Positions 1 to 7,113 of a stretch of DNA of 60,315 bases are shown here, one piece after another. A model generated the notes under the pieces. That model was not told the origin of the DNA. It made no database searches and saw only the letters and a program-made list of their open reading frames with translations. The stretch spans positions 1 to 60,315 of the forward strand of contig NZ_BOSI01000012.1 in NCBI RefSeq assembly GCF_018403265.1. Direction: 5' to 3'. The DNA comes from Paenibacillus sp. J31TS4. Lineage in GTDB: Bacteria; Bacillota; Bacilli; Paenibacillales; NBRC-103111. A program made the position numbers and the translations under genes. Position 1 is the first letter of the stretch, and each line of letters starts with the position of its first letter.

Positions 1-22
1 CCAGGATCAAACTCTCCATAAA
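1..22 (-). rRNA. 16S rRNA, 5' end only
   Basis: The reverse complement of the first bases reads TATGGAGAGTTTGATCCTGG, the conserved start of bacterial 16S rRNA (the 27F primer region). The gene runs out of the window to the left, so only about 22 bases are visible. The exact mature 5' end is inferred from other Firmicutes. It is preceded on the minus strand by a leader of about 175 nt with a boxA-like element and two tandem promoters. Confidence 0.95.
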
Positions 23-140
23 AGTGCCCCAAGACCCGAGGATCTTGAAACGTTTTAAAGAAAGAGCGATTCGCTCATTTGTTCAAACAGTTGCAATGGG
101 TTCGAAAACCGCACTGCGCTGGCTTAATTTACTCACTCGT

Positions 141-160
141 TGTTCAGTTTTCAAAGGGCA
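141..160 (-). promoter_or_regulatory. rrn leader boxA-like antitermination element
   Basis: On the minus strand this reads TGCCCTTTGAAAACTGAACA, very close to the TGCTCTTTGAAAACTGAACA element of Bacillus rrn leaders and spacers. Such boxA sequences recruit the Nus antitermination complex to rRNA transcripts. It lies between the rrn promoters and 16S, as expected. Bases 23-347 otherwise hold leader sequence and promoters and no gene that I would support. Confidence 0.75.
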
Positions 161-206
161 TTGATGTTCATTTGTTTCAGCCGCCTTGTTTTACAGCGAC
201 TCTTAT

Positions 207-235
207 ATCTTATCACACTCTCAAGTTCGTTGCAA
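207..235 (-). promoter_or_regulatory. rrn promoter P2 (sigma-A type)
   Basis: Minus strand: -35 TTGCAA (230-235), 17-base spacer, -10 TAAGAT (207-212). It is the promoter nearest to the 16S gene, about 180 nt upstream of it. It pairs with a second promoter about 93 bases further upstream, the tandem arrangement common in Bacillus rrn operons. Confidence 0.7.
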
Positions 236-299
236 GCTTTTTTTCTAGCAAGTTTGTCATGCTGATGTTAGCAGAGCTCGTTTCCTTGGAGCGAAGACT

Positions 300-328
300 A
301 ATTTACCACATATCGTTGACCACGTCAA
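300..328 (-). promoter_or_regulatory. rrn promoter P1 (sigma-A type)
   Basis: Minus strand: -35 TTGACG (323-328), 17-base spacer, -10 TAAATT (300-305). It lies just after the stop codon of the small gene at 348-566 and drives the 16S-first rRNA operon that leaves the window to the left. The assignment rests on motif match and position only. Confidence 0.7.
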
Positions 329-347
329 TAGTTAGTCCAATAAATTT

Positions 348-566
348 CTAACGGGAAGTACGATGGCGTGCATACCTAGAGATTTCCTTAGGCGATGCTA
401 GACGAGCATACATCCGAAAAATCACTTTATAACGGGCTTCGATTGCACTCTTGAGCTCGGCGTGAAGCTGCTGATCCTTCAGCTCATACAGCATCTCGTC
501 GAGCTCTTTGCGCAGAACGTAATCCAATTCTCTGCATTCCCTCTCGTTAAACAAAAACCCGAGCAT
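348..566 (-). CDS. Small conserved hypothetical protein, 72 aa
   Basis: I do not recognise a function. The 72-residue product is very rich in charged residues (many Glu, Arg, Lys) and is predicted mostly helical. It has no signal peptide, membrane segment or cysteine pair; one Cys lies near residue 10 (NERECREL). A GGGGC stretch 6-10 bases before the ATG is a weak ribosome site. The stop codon is only about 20 bases from the -35 of rrn promoter P1, so the gene ends right where the rRNA operon begins. Similar short charged proteins occur in related spore-formers as far as I recall, which is why I keep it. The overlapping reading frame at 479-772 is rejected. It may share transcription with the spoIIM-type gene upstream (127 bases away). 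Confidence 0.6.
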   Translation of the reverse strand: MLGFLFNERECRELDYVLRKELDEMLYELKDQQLHAELKSAIEARYKVIFRMYARLASPKEISRYARHRTSR

Positions 567-693
567 CCCACTGGCCCCTTTCCCTTGCCTCCCTGTCCTG
601 CGACCGAAAGTGCGGGTGATTGAACAGCACGGTAAGAAATTGTTTTACTGTTATGCACAGAAACTGGGGTTTTTATGAGGGAAATGGTAAAAA

Positions 694-1305
694 TTATTTC
701 GTGACCAGCCAGAAGGTAAAAATCCCTTCTATAAGCGCAGCGACCGCCAGCAGCACGATAACCAGTCCGCACATAGGAACAGTGGACCGAAGAAAGGCGG
801 ATACTTTGGGCCGAAGCGCGAGCCTGCGTTTGCTGCTGAACAGGCTGCCGAAAGCCTCAAGCGTCAAAAAGCCGAAGCGTAGCCCGAAGGCACTGGCGGC
901 TATCACCGTCGGAATTTCGATGATACCATGCGGCACGATCGCTTTTAAGAACGAGATCCATTGCGCTGCATTGGTGTTCGCCGAAGCCAGATAGCCCAGC
1001 ATTAACCCATTGGACATAAGGAAGTACAACGGCAGCAGGCCAAAGGCCGCACCCAAATAGATCATGAGGATGGACAAAAGCGTATTATTGAGAAAAATAA
1101 AGCCGACCAGCTTCCAATGCTGCGTCTGCCCGCCCAGCATGGGTGCTATTACTTCCTTCAGTTGGTCCATCTTATCCCGCATAATGGCTTCGAAACCGTC
1201 CGGATTCAGATACCCAAGCATTGCACCGGCCAAGAATACCAACGCGGAGGCAACAAAATAATGCTTCATCGTCCCCATTTGACGCCATAGTGCCCGAAAT
1301 GACAT
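694..1305 (-). CDS. SpoIIM-family (stage II sporulation M / DUF95) membrane protein
   Basis: A 203-residue integral membrane protein with about five hydrophobic segments (roughly residues 16-33, 65-85, 88-105, 118-140 and 176-197). The pattern and the central NGLMLGYLAS and FLKAIVPHGIIEIP stretches fit the SpoIIM/DUF95 family, where the PHGxxE motif is a hallmark. In Bacillus SpoIIM works with SpoIID and SpoIIP in engulfment, but the family also has non-sporulation members, so the exact role here is open. The start has a strong AAGGAG seven bases upstream. It is transcribed away from pdaB across a 134-base divergent region. Its place in a sporulation cluster (pdaB, kbaA, gerD, cwlD) supports a sporulation role by association only. 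Confidence 0.8.
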   Translation of the reverse strand: MSFRALWRQMGTMKHYFVASALVFLAGAMLGYLNPDGFEAIMRDKMDQLKEVIAPMLGGQTQHWKLVGFIFLNNTLLSILMIYLGAAFGLLPLYFLMSNGLMLGYLASANTNAAQWISFLKAIVPHGIIEIPTVIAASAFGLRFGFLTLEAFGSLFSSKRRLALRPKVSAFLRSTVPMCGLVIVLLAVAALIEGIFTFWLVTK

Positions 1306-1349
1306 GTTTGTTTCTCCTTTTTTCCCATAGAAGGTTTATTAGATTACAA

Positions 1350-1377
1350 GCATATCCCCCTTGTCCACGCATACATT
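1350..1377 (+). promoter_or_regulatory. Sigma-E-like promoter of pdaB
   Basis: The plus strand carries GCATAT (1350-1355), a 14-base spacer, then CATACATT (1370-1377). This matches the mother-cell sigma-E consensus (ATA-type -35, CATACAnT -10) in both boxes and in spacing. It ends about 60 bases before the GTG start of pdaB. The match is seen directly; sigma-E use is inferred. Confidence 0.65.
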
Positions 1378-1439
1378 AGGAAGTAGACAAGGAAACCAAG
1401 CCCTTCCCCGGTGGAGGGGCGAGTATAGGAGGATGTGCG

Positions 1440-2222
1440 GTGAATTATTTTTATGTGCTAAACGGTAAACGCATCAAGCAATATCTCACCATCGCGGTGG
1501 CCGTCCTGTTCGCCGGGGGAATTGTGTACGCCGAGAAGGACAATGTATCGGTATTCGCTCCCAAAGAGCCGTCCGCCATCTACAGTGTGCAGACGGAGAA
1601 AAAGCTGATCGCCCTCACCTTCGATATCAGCTGGGGAGAAAAGCGTCCCGACCCGATCCTCAAGGTACTTGAGGATAAAAAGGTGGACAAAGCCACATTC
1701 TTTCTCTCTTCTCCCTGGAGCAAAACGCATCCCGAAATTGTCAACAGCATTGTCAAAGCCGGATATGAAATTGGCAGTCATGGCCATAAGCATGTCAACT
1801 ACAGCAGTCTGAGCGACGAGGAAATCCGCAAGCAAATTTCCACCGCGCATACCATTCTTACCGAGGAAACAGGCAAGGCCCCCAATTTGATCCGGATGCC
1901 GAACGGTGACTTCGACAAGCGGGTGCTGCGCATTGCTAACGAGCTCAATTATACGGTCGTTCAGTGGGACACGGATTCTCTCGACTGGAAGAACCCGGGT
2001 GTGGACACGATTATCAACCGGGTTGTGAAAAAGGCGCATCCCGGCGATATTGTCCTTCTGCACGCCAGCGACTCCTGCAAGCAGACCCATGAGGCGCTGC
2101 CCGCAATCATTGACCAATTAAGAGCACAGGGCTATGAATTCGTCACGGTTAGCGAGCTGATCGAGCAAAGCCAGGTATCCAAAAAGCCCGTCGGCGATCA
2201 AGCATTGTCTATTTCGCTCTGA
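1440..2222 (+). CDS. pdaB: PdaB, sporulation polysaccharide deacetylase family protein
   Basis: A 260-residue protein with one N-terminal membrane anchor (about residues 13-31) followed by a NodB-type polysaccharide deacetylase domain. Visible motifs are LTFDISWGE, which is typical of PdaB in place of the TFDDG of active chitin deacetylases, and the SHGHKHVN metal site with its H-x3-H. RMPNGDFD and IVLLHASD follow as motifs 3 and 5. PdaB is needed to keep spores stable late in sporulation. The start is GTG at 1440 with GGAGG seven bases upstream, chosen over internal ATGs because of that ribosome site and the leader hydrophobic stretch. It is one of few plus-strand genes, has its own sigma-E-like promoter, and converges on kbaA with a shared terminator. 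The neighbours kbaA, gerD, salA and cwlD are as in Bacillus. Confidence 0.92.
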   Translation: MNYFYVLNGKRIKQYLTIAVAVLFAGGIVYAEKDNVSVFAPKEPSAIYSVQTEKKLIALTFDISWGEKRPDPILKVLEDKKVDKATFFLSSPWSKTHPEIVNSIVKAGYEIGSHGHKHVNYSSLSDEEIRKQISTAHTILTEETGKAPNLIRMPNGDFDKRVLRIANELNYTVVQWDTDSLDWKNPGVDTIINRVVKKAHPGDIVLLHASDSCKQTHEALPAIIDQLRAQGYEFVTVSELIEQSQVSKKPVGDQALSISL

Positions 2223-2273
2223 TCGCCAAACTTGCCCCGCCCCACTCCTATATAGCTAGCCGAATATGAGAAG

Positions 2274-2310
2274 AAAAAAGAGCGCTACCCGGCGGTAGGC
2301 TCTTTTTTGT
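2274..2310. terminator. Bidirectional terminator between pdaB and kbaA
   Basis: AAAAAAGAGC-G-CTACC, loop CGGC, GGTAG-GCTCTTTTTT: a strong stem with an A-run on one side and a T-run on the other, so it can work in both directions. The kbaA stop codon at 2285 lies inside the stem. Confidence 0.9.
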
Positions 2311-2905
2311 TGCCCACGATGCGATGGAGCAGCATGATTTGCCAGGCATTGCAAACGAAAAGCGGAGTCAGCATAAACAAGTCGGACGATATACTGTTCA
2401 GCTTGAGCGCAGGCACCGCCTCAATGGTTGTCGCTACGAACAGGAAGAACAGAGTCGAGATAAAGGCCGATTTGTTCGTTTCCTTGACCTTCCAATAGGT
2501 AACGGCCAGAGACAGGAACAGCAGAACGACCGGAACAAGCGAGAAGTCGATCACGTTCTGTCCCTCTACCTTGAAATTGGTGTATCGCAGATAAATAAAA
2601 TCAAAGAACGTAATCAGGATGAGCATCACTTGCAGAATATCCCACAATAAACGGGATTTGAAAATTCCGATGGCAATATAGCGTAACACCAGGTATGAAA
2701 AAAAGCCCATCTGGCTGAGGACACTAATGGTGGCCCCTCCCAAGATGACAAAAATGATGGTCTCTACATTGAATCCCGCGGCCGACACCTCGAGGAAGCT
2801 GAATTCCTCGGAATAAGCGATCAGAAAGATTCCAAGCACCAGCGAAGCCAGCGTTCCGATCGCAAGCGTCGTCCAAATCCAATGCAGCAGTTTCTTGAGC
2901 GTCAA
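2285..2905 (-). CDS. kbaA: KbaA, KinB-signalling pathway activation membrane protein
   Basis: A 206-residue polytopic membrane protein with about six hydrophobic segments (first about residues 10-30, last near 175-195). Length, topology and position between pdaB and gerD match B. subtilis KbaA (about 198 residues), which is needed for KinB histidine-kinase input into the Spo0 phosphorelay at the start of sporulation. The start is TTG at 2905 preceded by AAGGGG ten bases upstream; no ATG offers a full first membrane segment. Transcribed divergently from gerD, leaving a 147-base shared upstream region in which I found no fully convincing promoter. The call rests on synteny as much as on sequence. 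Confidence 0.82.
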   Translation of the reverse strand: MTLKKLLHWIWTTLAIGTLASLVLGIFLIAYSEEFSFLEVSAAGFNVETIIFVILGGATISVLSQMGFFSYLVLRYIAIGIFKSRLLWDILQVMLILITFFDFIYLRYTNFKVEGQNVIDFSLVPVVLLFLSLAVTYWKVKETNKSAFISTLFFLFVATTIEAVPALKLNSISSDLFMLTPLFVCNAWQIMLLHRIVGNKKEPTAG

Positions 2906-3052
2906 CGTTCTTGTACCCCTTTCCCATTAAGCATGCGCACCGTTCATAATTGTACCAACGTTGACAGCAAAAAGCTATTTGGTTCGGACATATTCGGTGG
3001 GGAAGACAGGCAAATTAATGTTAATCATCCTCGGAAGGGAGCATGCAGCGCG

Positions 3053-3766
3053 ATGAAGCTTAACCGGTTGTCCCTTATCTCCAGTGTTGGACTGATTCTC
3101 GCCCTCCTTACGTCATGCGGACAGCAGCAGCAATCCGGGCAGCAATCCCAAAGCTACAAGGATATGAAAACTATGGTACTCGACGTATTGAATACAGAAG
3201 ATGGCCATAAGGCGATATCCGAGGCGCAGAAAAAAAATACCGATAAGACGACCCAGTTATTGTCCACTGGAGAAGGACAAAAGCTCCAAATGGCGGTCAA
3301 AGAAGTTCTGACCGACCCGAATCAGTCGAAGCTGCTTGAGCAAACGATGAAGGACCCTAAGTTTGCCGGCGCTTTCGCCAAAGCGATTCAGAAGGAGAAT
3401 GCTCAACTGCATAAGGAGCTAATGAAGGATCCCGATTATCAAAAGCAGATGCTGGAGCTGATGAAGAATCAGGAATTCGAGAATTTGCTCCTCGATACGA
3501 TGCGCAGCCAGCAATACCGGCAGCAGGCCGCTCGCATTATGCAGGAATCTATGCAGAGCCCGCTCATCCGGATGCAGATCGTCGAGATGCTGCAAAAGGT
3601 CGTAGAAGAAGAATCCGCCAAGCAAAAGCCGCGATCCGACCAACAGGGACAGGGGAAAAAAGGCGGCGGCGGTGGTGGAGAAGGCGGCGGGGAAGGCGGA
3701 GAAGGCGGCGGCGGTGGTGGTGGTGAAGGCGGCGGTGGTGGCGGAAGCGGCGGAGGCCAAAGCTAA
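3053..3766 (+). CDS. gerD: GerD, spore germination lipoprotein with Gly-rich tail
   Basis: A 237-residue lipoprotein. The N-terminus has a hydrophobic signal ending in the lipobox LLTSC (Cys 22), then a Gln/Ser-rich linker and an all-helical body (about residues 33-195) with repeated DPxxxKxxxEL-like units. GerD is an inner-membrane lipoprotein of spores that scaffolds nutrient germinant receptors into the germinosome. Start: ATG 3053 with GGAAGGGAG upstream and an immediate signal peptide; the frame is open further upstream but gives no signal sequence. The last 30 or so residues are almost only Gly with scattered Glu, ending SGGGQS, which the short B. subtilis protein lacks as far as I recall. 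It sits between kbaA and salA, as in other spore-formers, and ends at a bidirectional terminator. Confidence 0.88.
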   Translation: MKLNRLSLISSVGLILALLTSCGQQQQSGQQSQSYKDMKTMVLDVLNTEDGHKAISEAQKKNTDKTTQLLSTGEGQKLQMAVKEVLTDPNQSKLLEQTMKDPKFAGAFAKAIQKENAQLHKELMKDPDYQKQMLELMKNQEFENLLLDTMRSQQYRQQAARIMQESMQSPLIRMQIVEMLQKVVEEESAKQKPRSDQQGQGKKGGGGGGEGGGEGGEGGGGGGGEGGGGGGSGGGQS

Positions 3767-3844
3767 CTACGCTTACCAAAAGTGGTTCGGCTATCCTTTC
3801 CCAGCCCCTTGCGAGCTCCCAGCTTCCACCGGGAACCCGATAAA

Positions 3845-3880
3845 CAAAAAAAAGGACTGGGCTTCCCAGTCCTTTTTGTT
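3845..3880. terminator. Bidirectional terminator between gerD and salA
   Basis: AAGGACTGGG, loop CTT, CCCAGTCCTT, with eight A on the left and five T on the right. A ten-pair perfect stem serving the two convergent genes gerD (+) and salA (-). Confidence 0.92.
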
Positions 3881-3912
3881 ACAAACCTACTGCAGTCCGT
3901 CCTGCAGAGACA

Positions 3913-5013
3913 CTAGCTCAGTTTATCGATCACCCGGTCCGCCACTTCGAGGTACATGCGGCCAGTCTCCGTGTCTTCCTTATAGACGGAAGGAGAGAAG
4001 TCCGGCTCGGCAATGTGATTCTCCGGCGCGCGAAGCGGAATCTGTGCGAGCAGCTCGGTATGCAGCTCCTCGGCAAGTTTGGCTCCTCCACCGCGTCCAA
4101 ATACGTAATCTTTCTCTCCGTCCCGGGTTTGGTAGTACGACATGTTCTCTACGATCCCGAGAATTTCATGATTGGTATGGAGCGCCATGGCGCCCGCCCG
4201 CGCCGCGACGAAAGCAGCTGTCGCATGCGGCGTCGTCACGATGATCTCCTTGCTCTGCGGGATCATCTGATGGACGTCCAGCGCCACGTCCCCTGTCCCC
4301 GGAGGCAGGTCCAGTAGGAGGTAATCCAGCTCGCCCCATTCCACTTCGGAGAAGAAGTTGCGCAGCATCTTGCCCAGCATCGGGCCGCGCCAGATGATCG
4401 GGGCGTTGTCTTCTACAAAAAAGCCCATGGAGATGACCTGTACGCCAAATCGCTCGACCGGAATGATCCGCTCGTTGACCAGCTGCGGACGCTCCTCGAT
4501 TCCCATCATATCCGGCACACTGAAGCCATAAATATCGGCGTCAATGATCCCCACCTTCTTGCCTCGGCGAGCCAGCGCAACGGCCAGGTTGACGGTTACC
4601 GTGGATTTGCCCACCCCGCCCTTGCCGCTTGCTACAGCAATGAATTTGACCCGGGATTCAGCCGATAGAAGCGGGGCCTGTCCCTGCTTCGGGGCGTGCG
4701 TCGTCTGCGGCTTGTCCTGCGGAGCTCCGGAAGCTGAAGCTACGGCCTTACCCGCTTCCTCGCGCTCATGCTCGCTCGCCATCCGGAACCGGATATGTAC
4801 ATCGGGAATACCGAGCGCTCCCAGCGCTTCCTTCACATCTTGACGATATTGCCCCCGCAGCTCCTCTTTATCTTCCGACAGGAGAAGCGTAAGGGCAACT
4901 TGGTTCTCTTTTACCATAATATCCTTAACGAATTGCAAGTCGGTAATCGGCTTATGAAAGGCCGGATCGTGAATATGCTTCAACGCGTCGCGAACTTCGT
5001 CTCTTGTAACCAT
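3913..5013 (-). CDS. salA: SalA/Mrp-type ATP-binding protein (ApbC/NBP35 family)
   Basis: A 366-residue Mrp-family P-loop ATPase. Residues 1-85 form a MIP18/DUF59-type domain. After a Gln/Pro-rich linker the ATPase begins at about 122 with the deviant Walker A ASGKGGVGKSTV. IIDADIYGFSVPDMMG and DLPPGTGDVALD follow. Mrp proteins carry Fe-S clusters to apoproteins; in B. subtilis the protein at this position (SalA) represses scoC and so raises extracellular protease production. The CxxC near the C-terminus found in many Mrp proteins is not visible here, which favours the SalA-type role over Fe-S transfer (inference). Start ATG with GAGGTG six bases upstream. A sigma-A promoter lies in the 51-base gap after cwlD. 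Confidence 0.88.
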   Translation of the reverse strand: MVTRDEVRDALKHIHDPAFHKPITDLQFVKDIMVKENQVALTLLLSEDKEELRGQYRQDVKEALGALGIPDVHIRFRMASEHEREEAGKAVASASGAPQDKPQTTHAPKQGQAPLLSAESRVKFIAVASGKGGVGKSTVTVNLAVALARRGKKVGIIDADIYGFSVPDMMGIEERPQLVNERIIPVERFGVQVISMGFFVEDNAPIIWRGPMLGKMLRNFFSEVEWGELDYLLLDLPPGTGDVALDVHQMIPQSKEIIVTTPHATAAFVAARAGAMALHTNHEILGIVENMSYYQTRDGEKDYVFGRGGGAKLAEELHTELLAQIPLRAPENHIAEPDFSPSVYKEDTETGRMYLEVADRVIDKLS

Positions 5014-5051
5014 GAGTCACCTCAACTATTGGGTTATAACCATTACTCCTT

Positions 5052-5081
5052 ATTATAAACAAGTTCATTGCGGAGTACCAA
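5052..5081 (-). promoter_or_regulatory. Sigma-A promoter of salA
   Basis: Minus strand: -35 TTGGTA (5076-5081, inside the end of cwlD), 18-base spacer, -10 TATAAT (5052-5057). It lies about 40 bases before the salA start. Confidence 0.6.
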
Positions 5082-5829
5082 TCTTTTCACCCGTGCTATA
5101 TTTGAGGATCCCCTGGTAGATCGATGCGGCAAGCTTTTGCTGATAGCTCTTTTGCCCAAGCAGCCTAGCCTCTTCGGAATTGGACAGGAAGCCTACTTCG
5201 ACAAGAGCGCTCGGCATGGTCGCTTCTTTGAGGAGGAATACTTTGTTATCGGTCTTGGCGACACGGTCGGTATTTTCCAGGTTGCGCTTCATCTCCTGCT
5301 GAATCCATGCAGCGAGCTGCTTGTTATCGGGATGGGAAGACGGATTGTAGAAGGTTTGCGCCCCTCTCCACTGATCGGACGGAATGCTGTTTAGATGAAT
5401 GCTGATCATTAGATCGCCGCGCTCGTTTGCAATCCTCTCGGCCCGCTTGTTCAAATCCTCGGTTTTCCGGCGGCTGTACCCTTTAGTTCCGGCTTCGGCC
5501 AAATCGGTATCCGTCTCCCTGGTCAGCTTAACCACCGCTCCCGCTTCCTGCAAATAATCGCGCAGGAACATGGTAATGGCCAGGGTCACTTCCTTTTCGA
5601 CGAGCCCCGCCTTGCTTTTGGCTCCTCCATCCGGTCCTCCATGTCCCGCGTCCAGAACGATGACCTTGCCGGACAACGGCATCGTCCAATAGGTCCAGGT
5701 TTTGGCGGCAGGGAGCTGGTACGTAAACAGGTAGACCATCATCATCGCGACCAGCGCCGACAGGCCGATCTTCAGTCCGCCCTGCAGGTTCATCCAGACA
5801 ACGACTCGCTTCGGAAATTTGCTGCGCAT
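5065..5829 (-). CDS. cwlD: CwlD, N-acetylmuramoyl-L-alanine amidase (spore cortex)
   Basis: A 254-residue Amidase_3 protein with an N-terminal membrane anchor (about residues 20-38). Zinc-site motifs are VLDAGHGGPDGGA, the metal Glu in LVEKEVT, and SIHLNS; ALVEVGFLSN is the conserved C-terminal block with the catalytic Glu. CwlD with PdaA makes muramic-delta-lactam in spore cortex, the mark later read by germination lytic enzymes. ATG 5829 is chosen because AGGTGG sits six bases before it; an in-frame ATG 15 bases upstream has no ribosome site. The short upstream gap carries a sigma-E-like promoter, so it is probably expressed apart from the sat-cysH genes behind it. Confidence 0.93.
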   Translation of the reverse strand: MRSKFPKRVVVWMNLQGGLKIGLSALVAMMMVYLFTYQLPAAKTWTYWTMPLSGKVIVLDAGHGGPDGGAKSKAGLVEKEVTLAITMFLRDYLQEAGAVVKLTRETDTDLAEAGTKGYSRRKTEDLNKRAERIANERGDLMISIHLNSIPSDQWRGAQTFYNPSSHPDNKQLAAWIQQEMKRNLENTDRVAKTDNKVFLLKEATMPSALVEVGFLSNSEEARLLGQKSYQQKLAASIYQGILKYSTGEKIGTPQ

Positions 5830-5859
5830 AACCATCCACCTCATGTCCCAGACTGTTAC

Positions 5860-5888
5860 ATCCTATGGACAAAGGCGGATGATTATGA
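5860..5888 (-). promoter_or_regulatory. Sigma-E-like promoter of cwlD
   Basis: Minus strand: TCATAAT (5882-5888), 14-base spacer, CATAGGAT (5860-5867). The -35 and spacing match sigma-E promoters; the -10 keeps CATA and the final T of CATACAnT. It is 30 bases before the cwlD start, in the gap after sat. Mother-cell expression of cwlD is established in Bacillus. Confidence 0.5.
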
Positions 5889-5917
5889 CAAGCTTTCCTC
5901 GCCGGCGACGGATCGAT

Positions 5918-7096
5918 CTAGGAAGACTGGGAGACGAGTCCGCCCATTCCGCGGATCAGCACCTCCGCTACTTCCGGTCTTGTAAACTCGGGAGGCGGAC
6001 ATATGCCTTCGCGCAGCAGCCCCCTTACCTTGGTTCCGGAGAGGTGTAGATGGGCGCTCTTGTCGTGGGGACACGTCTTGCTGGAGGCCATATTGCCGCA
6101 TTGCGTGCAGTAGAAGCTGTGTTCGAAGAACAGCGGAGTAATGCCGAGCTCCTCTGAGGTAAAGTTGCCGAATATCTGTTGGGCCTCATAGGTGCCGTAA
6201 TAATCGCCAACACCGGCATGATCTCTACCTACGATAAAATGGGTGCAGCCATAATTTTTGCGTACGAGCGCATGAAAGACAGCCTCCCGGGGACCGGCAT
6301 ACCGCATGGCCGCGGGGAATACACCAAGAGCTACCCGGCTCTCCGGATAATATTGGCGAAGCAGCACTTGATAGCTTTCCATCCTAACATCGGCTGCTAT
6401 ATCGTCAGCCTTGGTCTCCCCCACGAGAGGGTTAAGAAACAGGCCGTCGACAATCTCCAACGCACTCTTCTGGATATATTCATGCGCCCGGTGAACCGGG
6501 TTGCGCGTCTGGAAGCCGACAACCGTTCTCCATCCTTTGGCGGCGAACAGAGCTCTCGTCTCCTCGGGGGTATAATAAAATTGCTGGAATTGGTCCGGAG
6601 TCGGACGGTTAAGTACCGTGACGGTGCCGCCCAGATAGACATTCGACCTAGCGTAAAGCTTAGCGACGCCCGGATGCTCCTCGCTGTCCGTTTTGAAGAC
6701 CTGCAGCGCCTCTCTGCGCAGGTCTGTCTCATAGATGCTCTCTATCTGCATAACGGCATACAAAATCCCGTCCGCCTCACCGACAAGAGCGACCCGCTGC
6801 CCTGCCTTCAGCTCCTTGCTGCGGACCGGATCGACCGGAAGCGTGACCGGAATGCTCCATACGACCCCATTTGCCAGCCGCATCGAATCGACGACAGTTC
6901 GGTAGTCCTCCTCGTTCAAAAAGCCGGTTAACGGCGAAAAGGCACCCACTGCGATCAAATCGAGGTCGGATATACTCCAACTGCTAATCGGCAGCTTCTC
7001 AAGTTCGGCGGCCTGCCTCAGCAGTTGCTCCCGTTCGACGCCGTATGCAAGCCGGTTAACCAGCGGTCCGCCATGCGCATCCTTGTTTATGCTCAT
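5918..7096 (-). CDS. sat: Sulfate adenylyltransferase (ATP sulfurylase)
   Basis: Makes adenosine 5'-phosphosulfate (APS) and pyrophosphate from sulfate and ATP, the first step of sulfate assimilation. The 392-residue protein is the single-chain homo-oligomeric type. Motifs seen: [14 protein letters not shown] (substrate loop with the HxxH-type pair, about residue 193), [12 protein letters not shown] (about 289), and a C-terminal CTQCGN...CPHD cysteine cluster typical of bacterial forms. There is no fused APS-kinase domain. The ATG at 7096 follows AGGGGG by nine bases; the longer in-frame extension lacks family similarity. It is 17 bases downstream of cysH and surely co-transcribed with it. 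The location beside cwlD is unusual. Confidence 0.95.
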   Translation of the reverse strand: MSINKDAHGGPLVNRLAYGVEREQLLRQAAELEKLPISSWSISDLDLIAVGAFSPLTGFLNEEDYRTVVDSMRLANGVVWSIPVTLPVDPVRSKELKAGQRVALVGEADGILYAVMQIESIYETDLRREALQVFKTDSEEHPGVAKLYARSNVYLGGTVTVLNRPTPDQFQQFYYTPEETRALFAAKGWRTVVGFQTRNPVHRAHEYIQKSALEIVDGLFLNPLVGETKADDIAADVRMESYQVLLRQYYPESRVALGVFPAAMRYAGPREAVFHALVRKNYGCTHFIVGRDHAGVGDYYGTYEAQQIFGNFTSEELGITPLFFEHSFYCTQCGNMASSKTCPHDKSAHLHLSGTKVRGLLREGICPPPEFTRPEVAEVLIRGMGGLVSQSS

Positions 7097-7113
7097 ATTG
7101 AGTAGCCCCCTCA

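Noticed and set aside
479-772. 97-codon minus-strand frame overlapping the spoIIM-type gene and the 72-aa gene
   Set aside because: It overlaps the ends of both better-supported genes and lacks a ribosome site.
3660-3765. GGC/GGT/GGA-rich tract considered as a non-coding tandem repeat or CRISPR-like array
   Set aside because: It is in frame with gerD, irregular, and has no spacers; it is a coding low-complexity tail.
3672-4244. 190-codon plus-strand frame overlapping the gerD tail and salA
   Set aside because: Begins inside the Gly-rich gerD tract in another frame, runs through a terminator and then antisense to salA.
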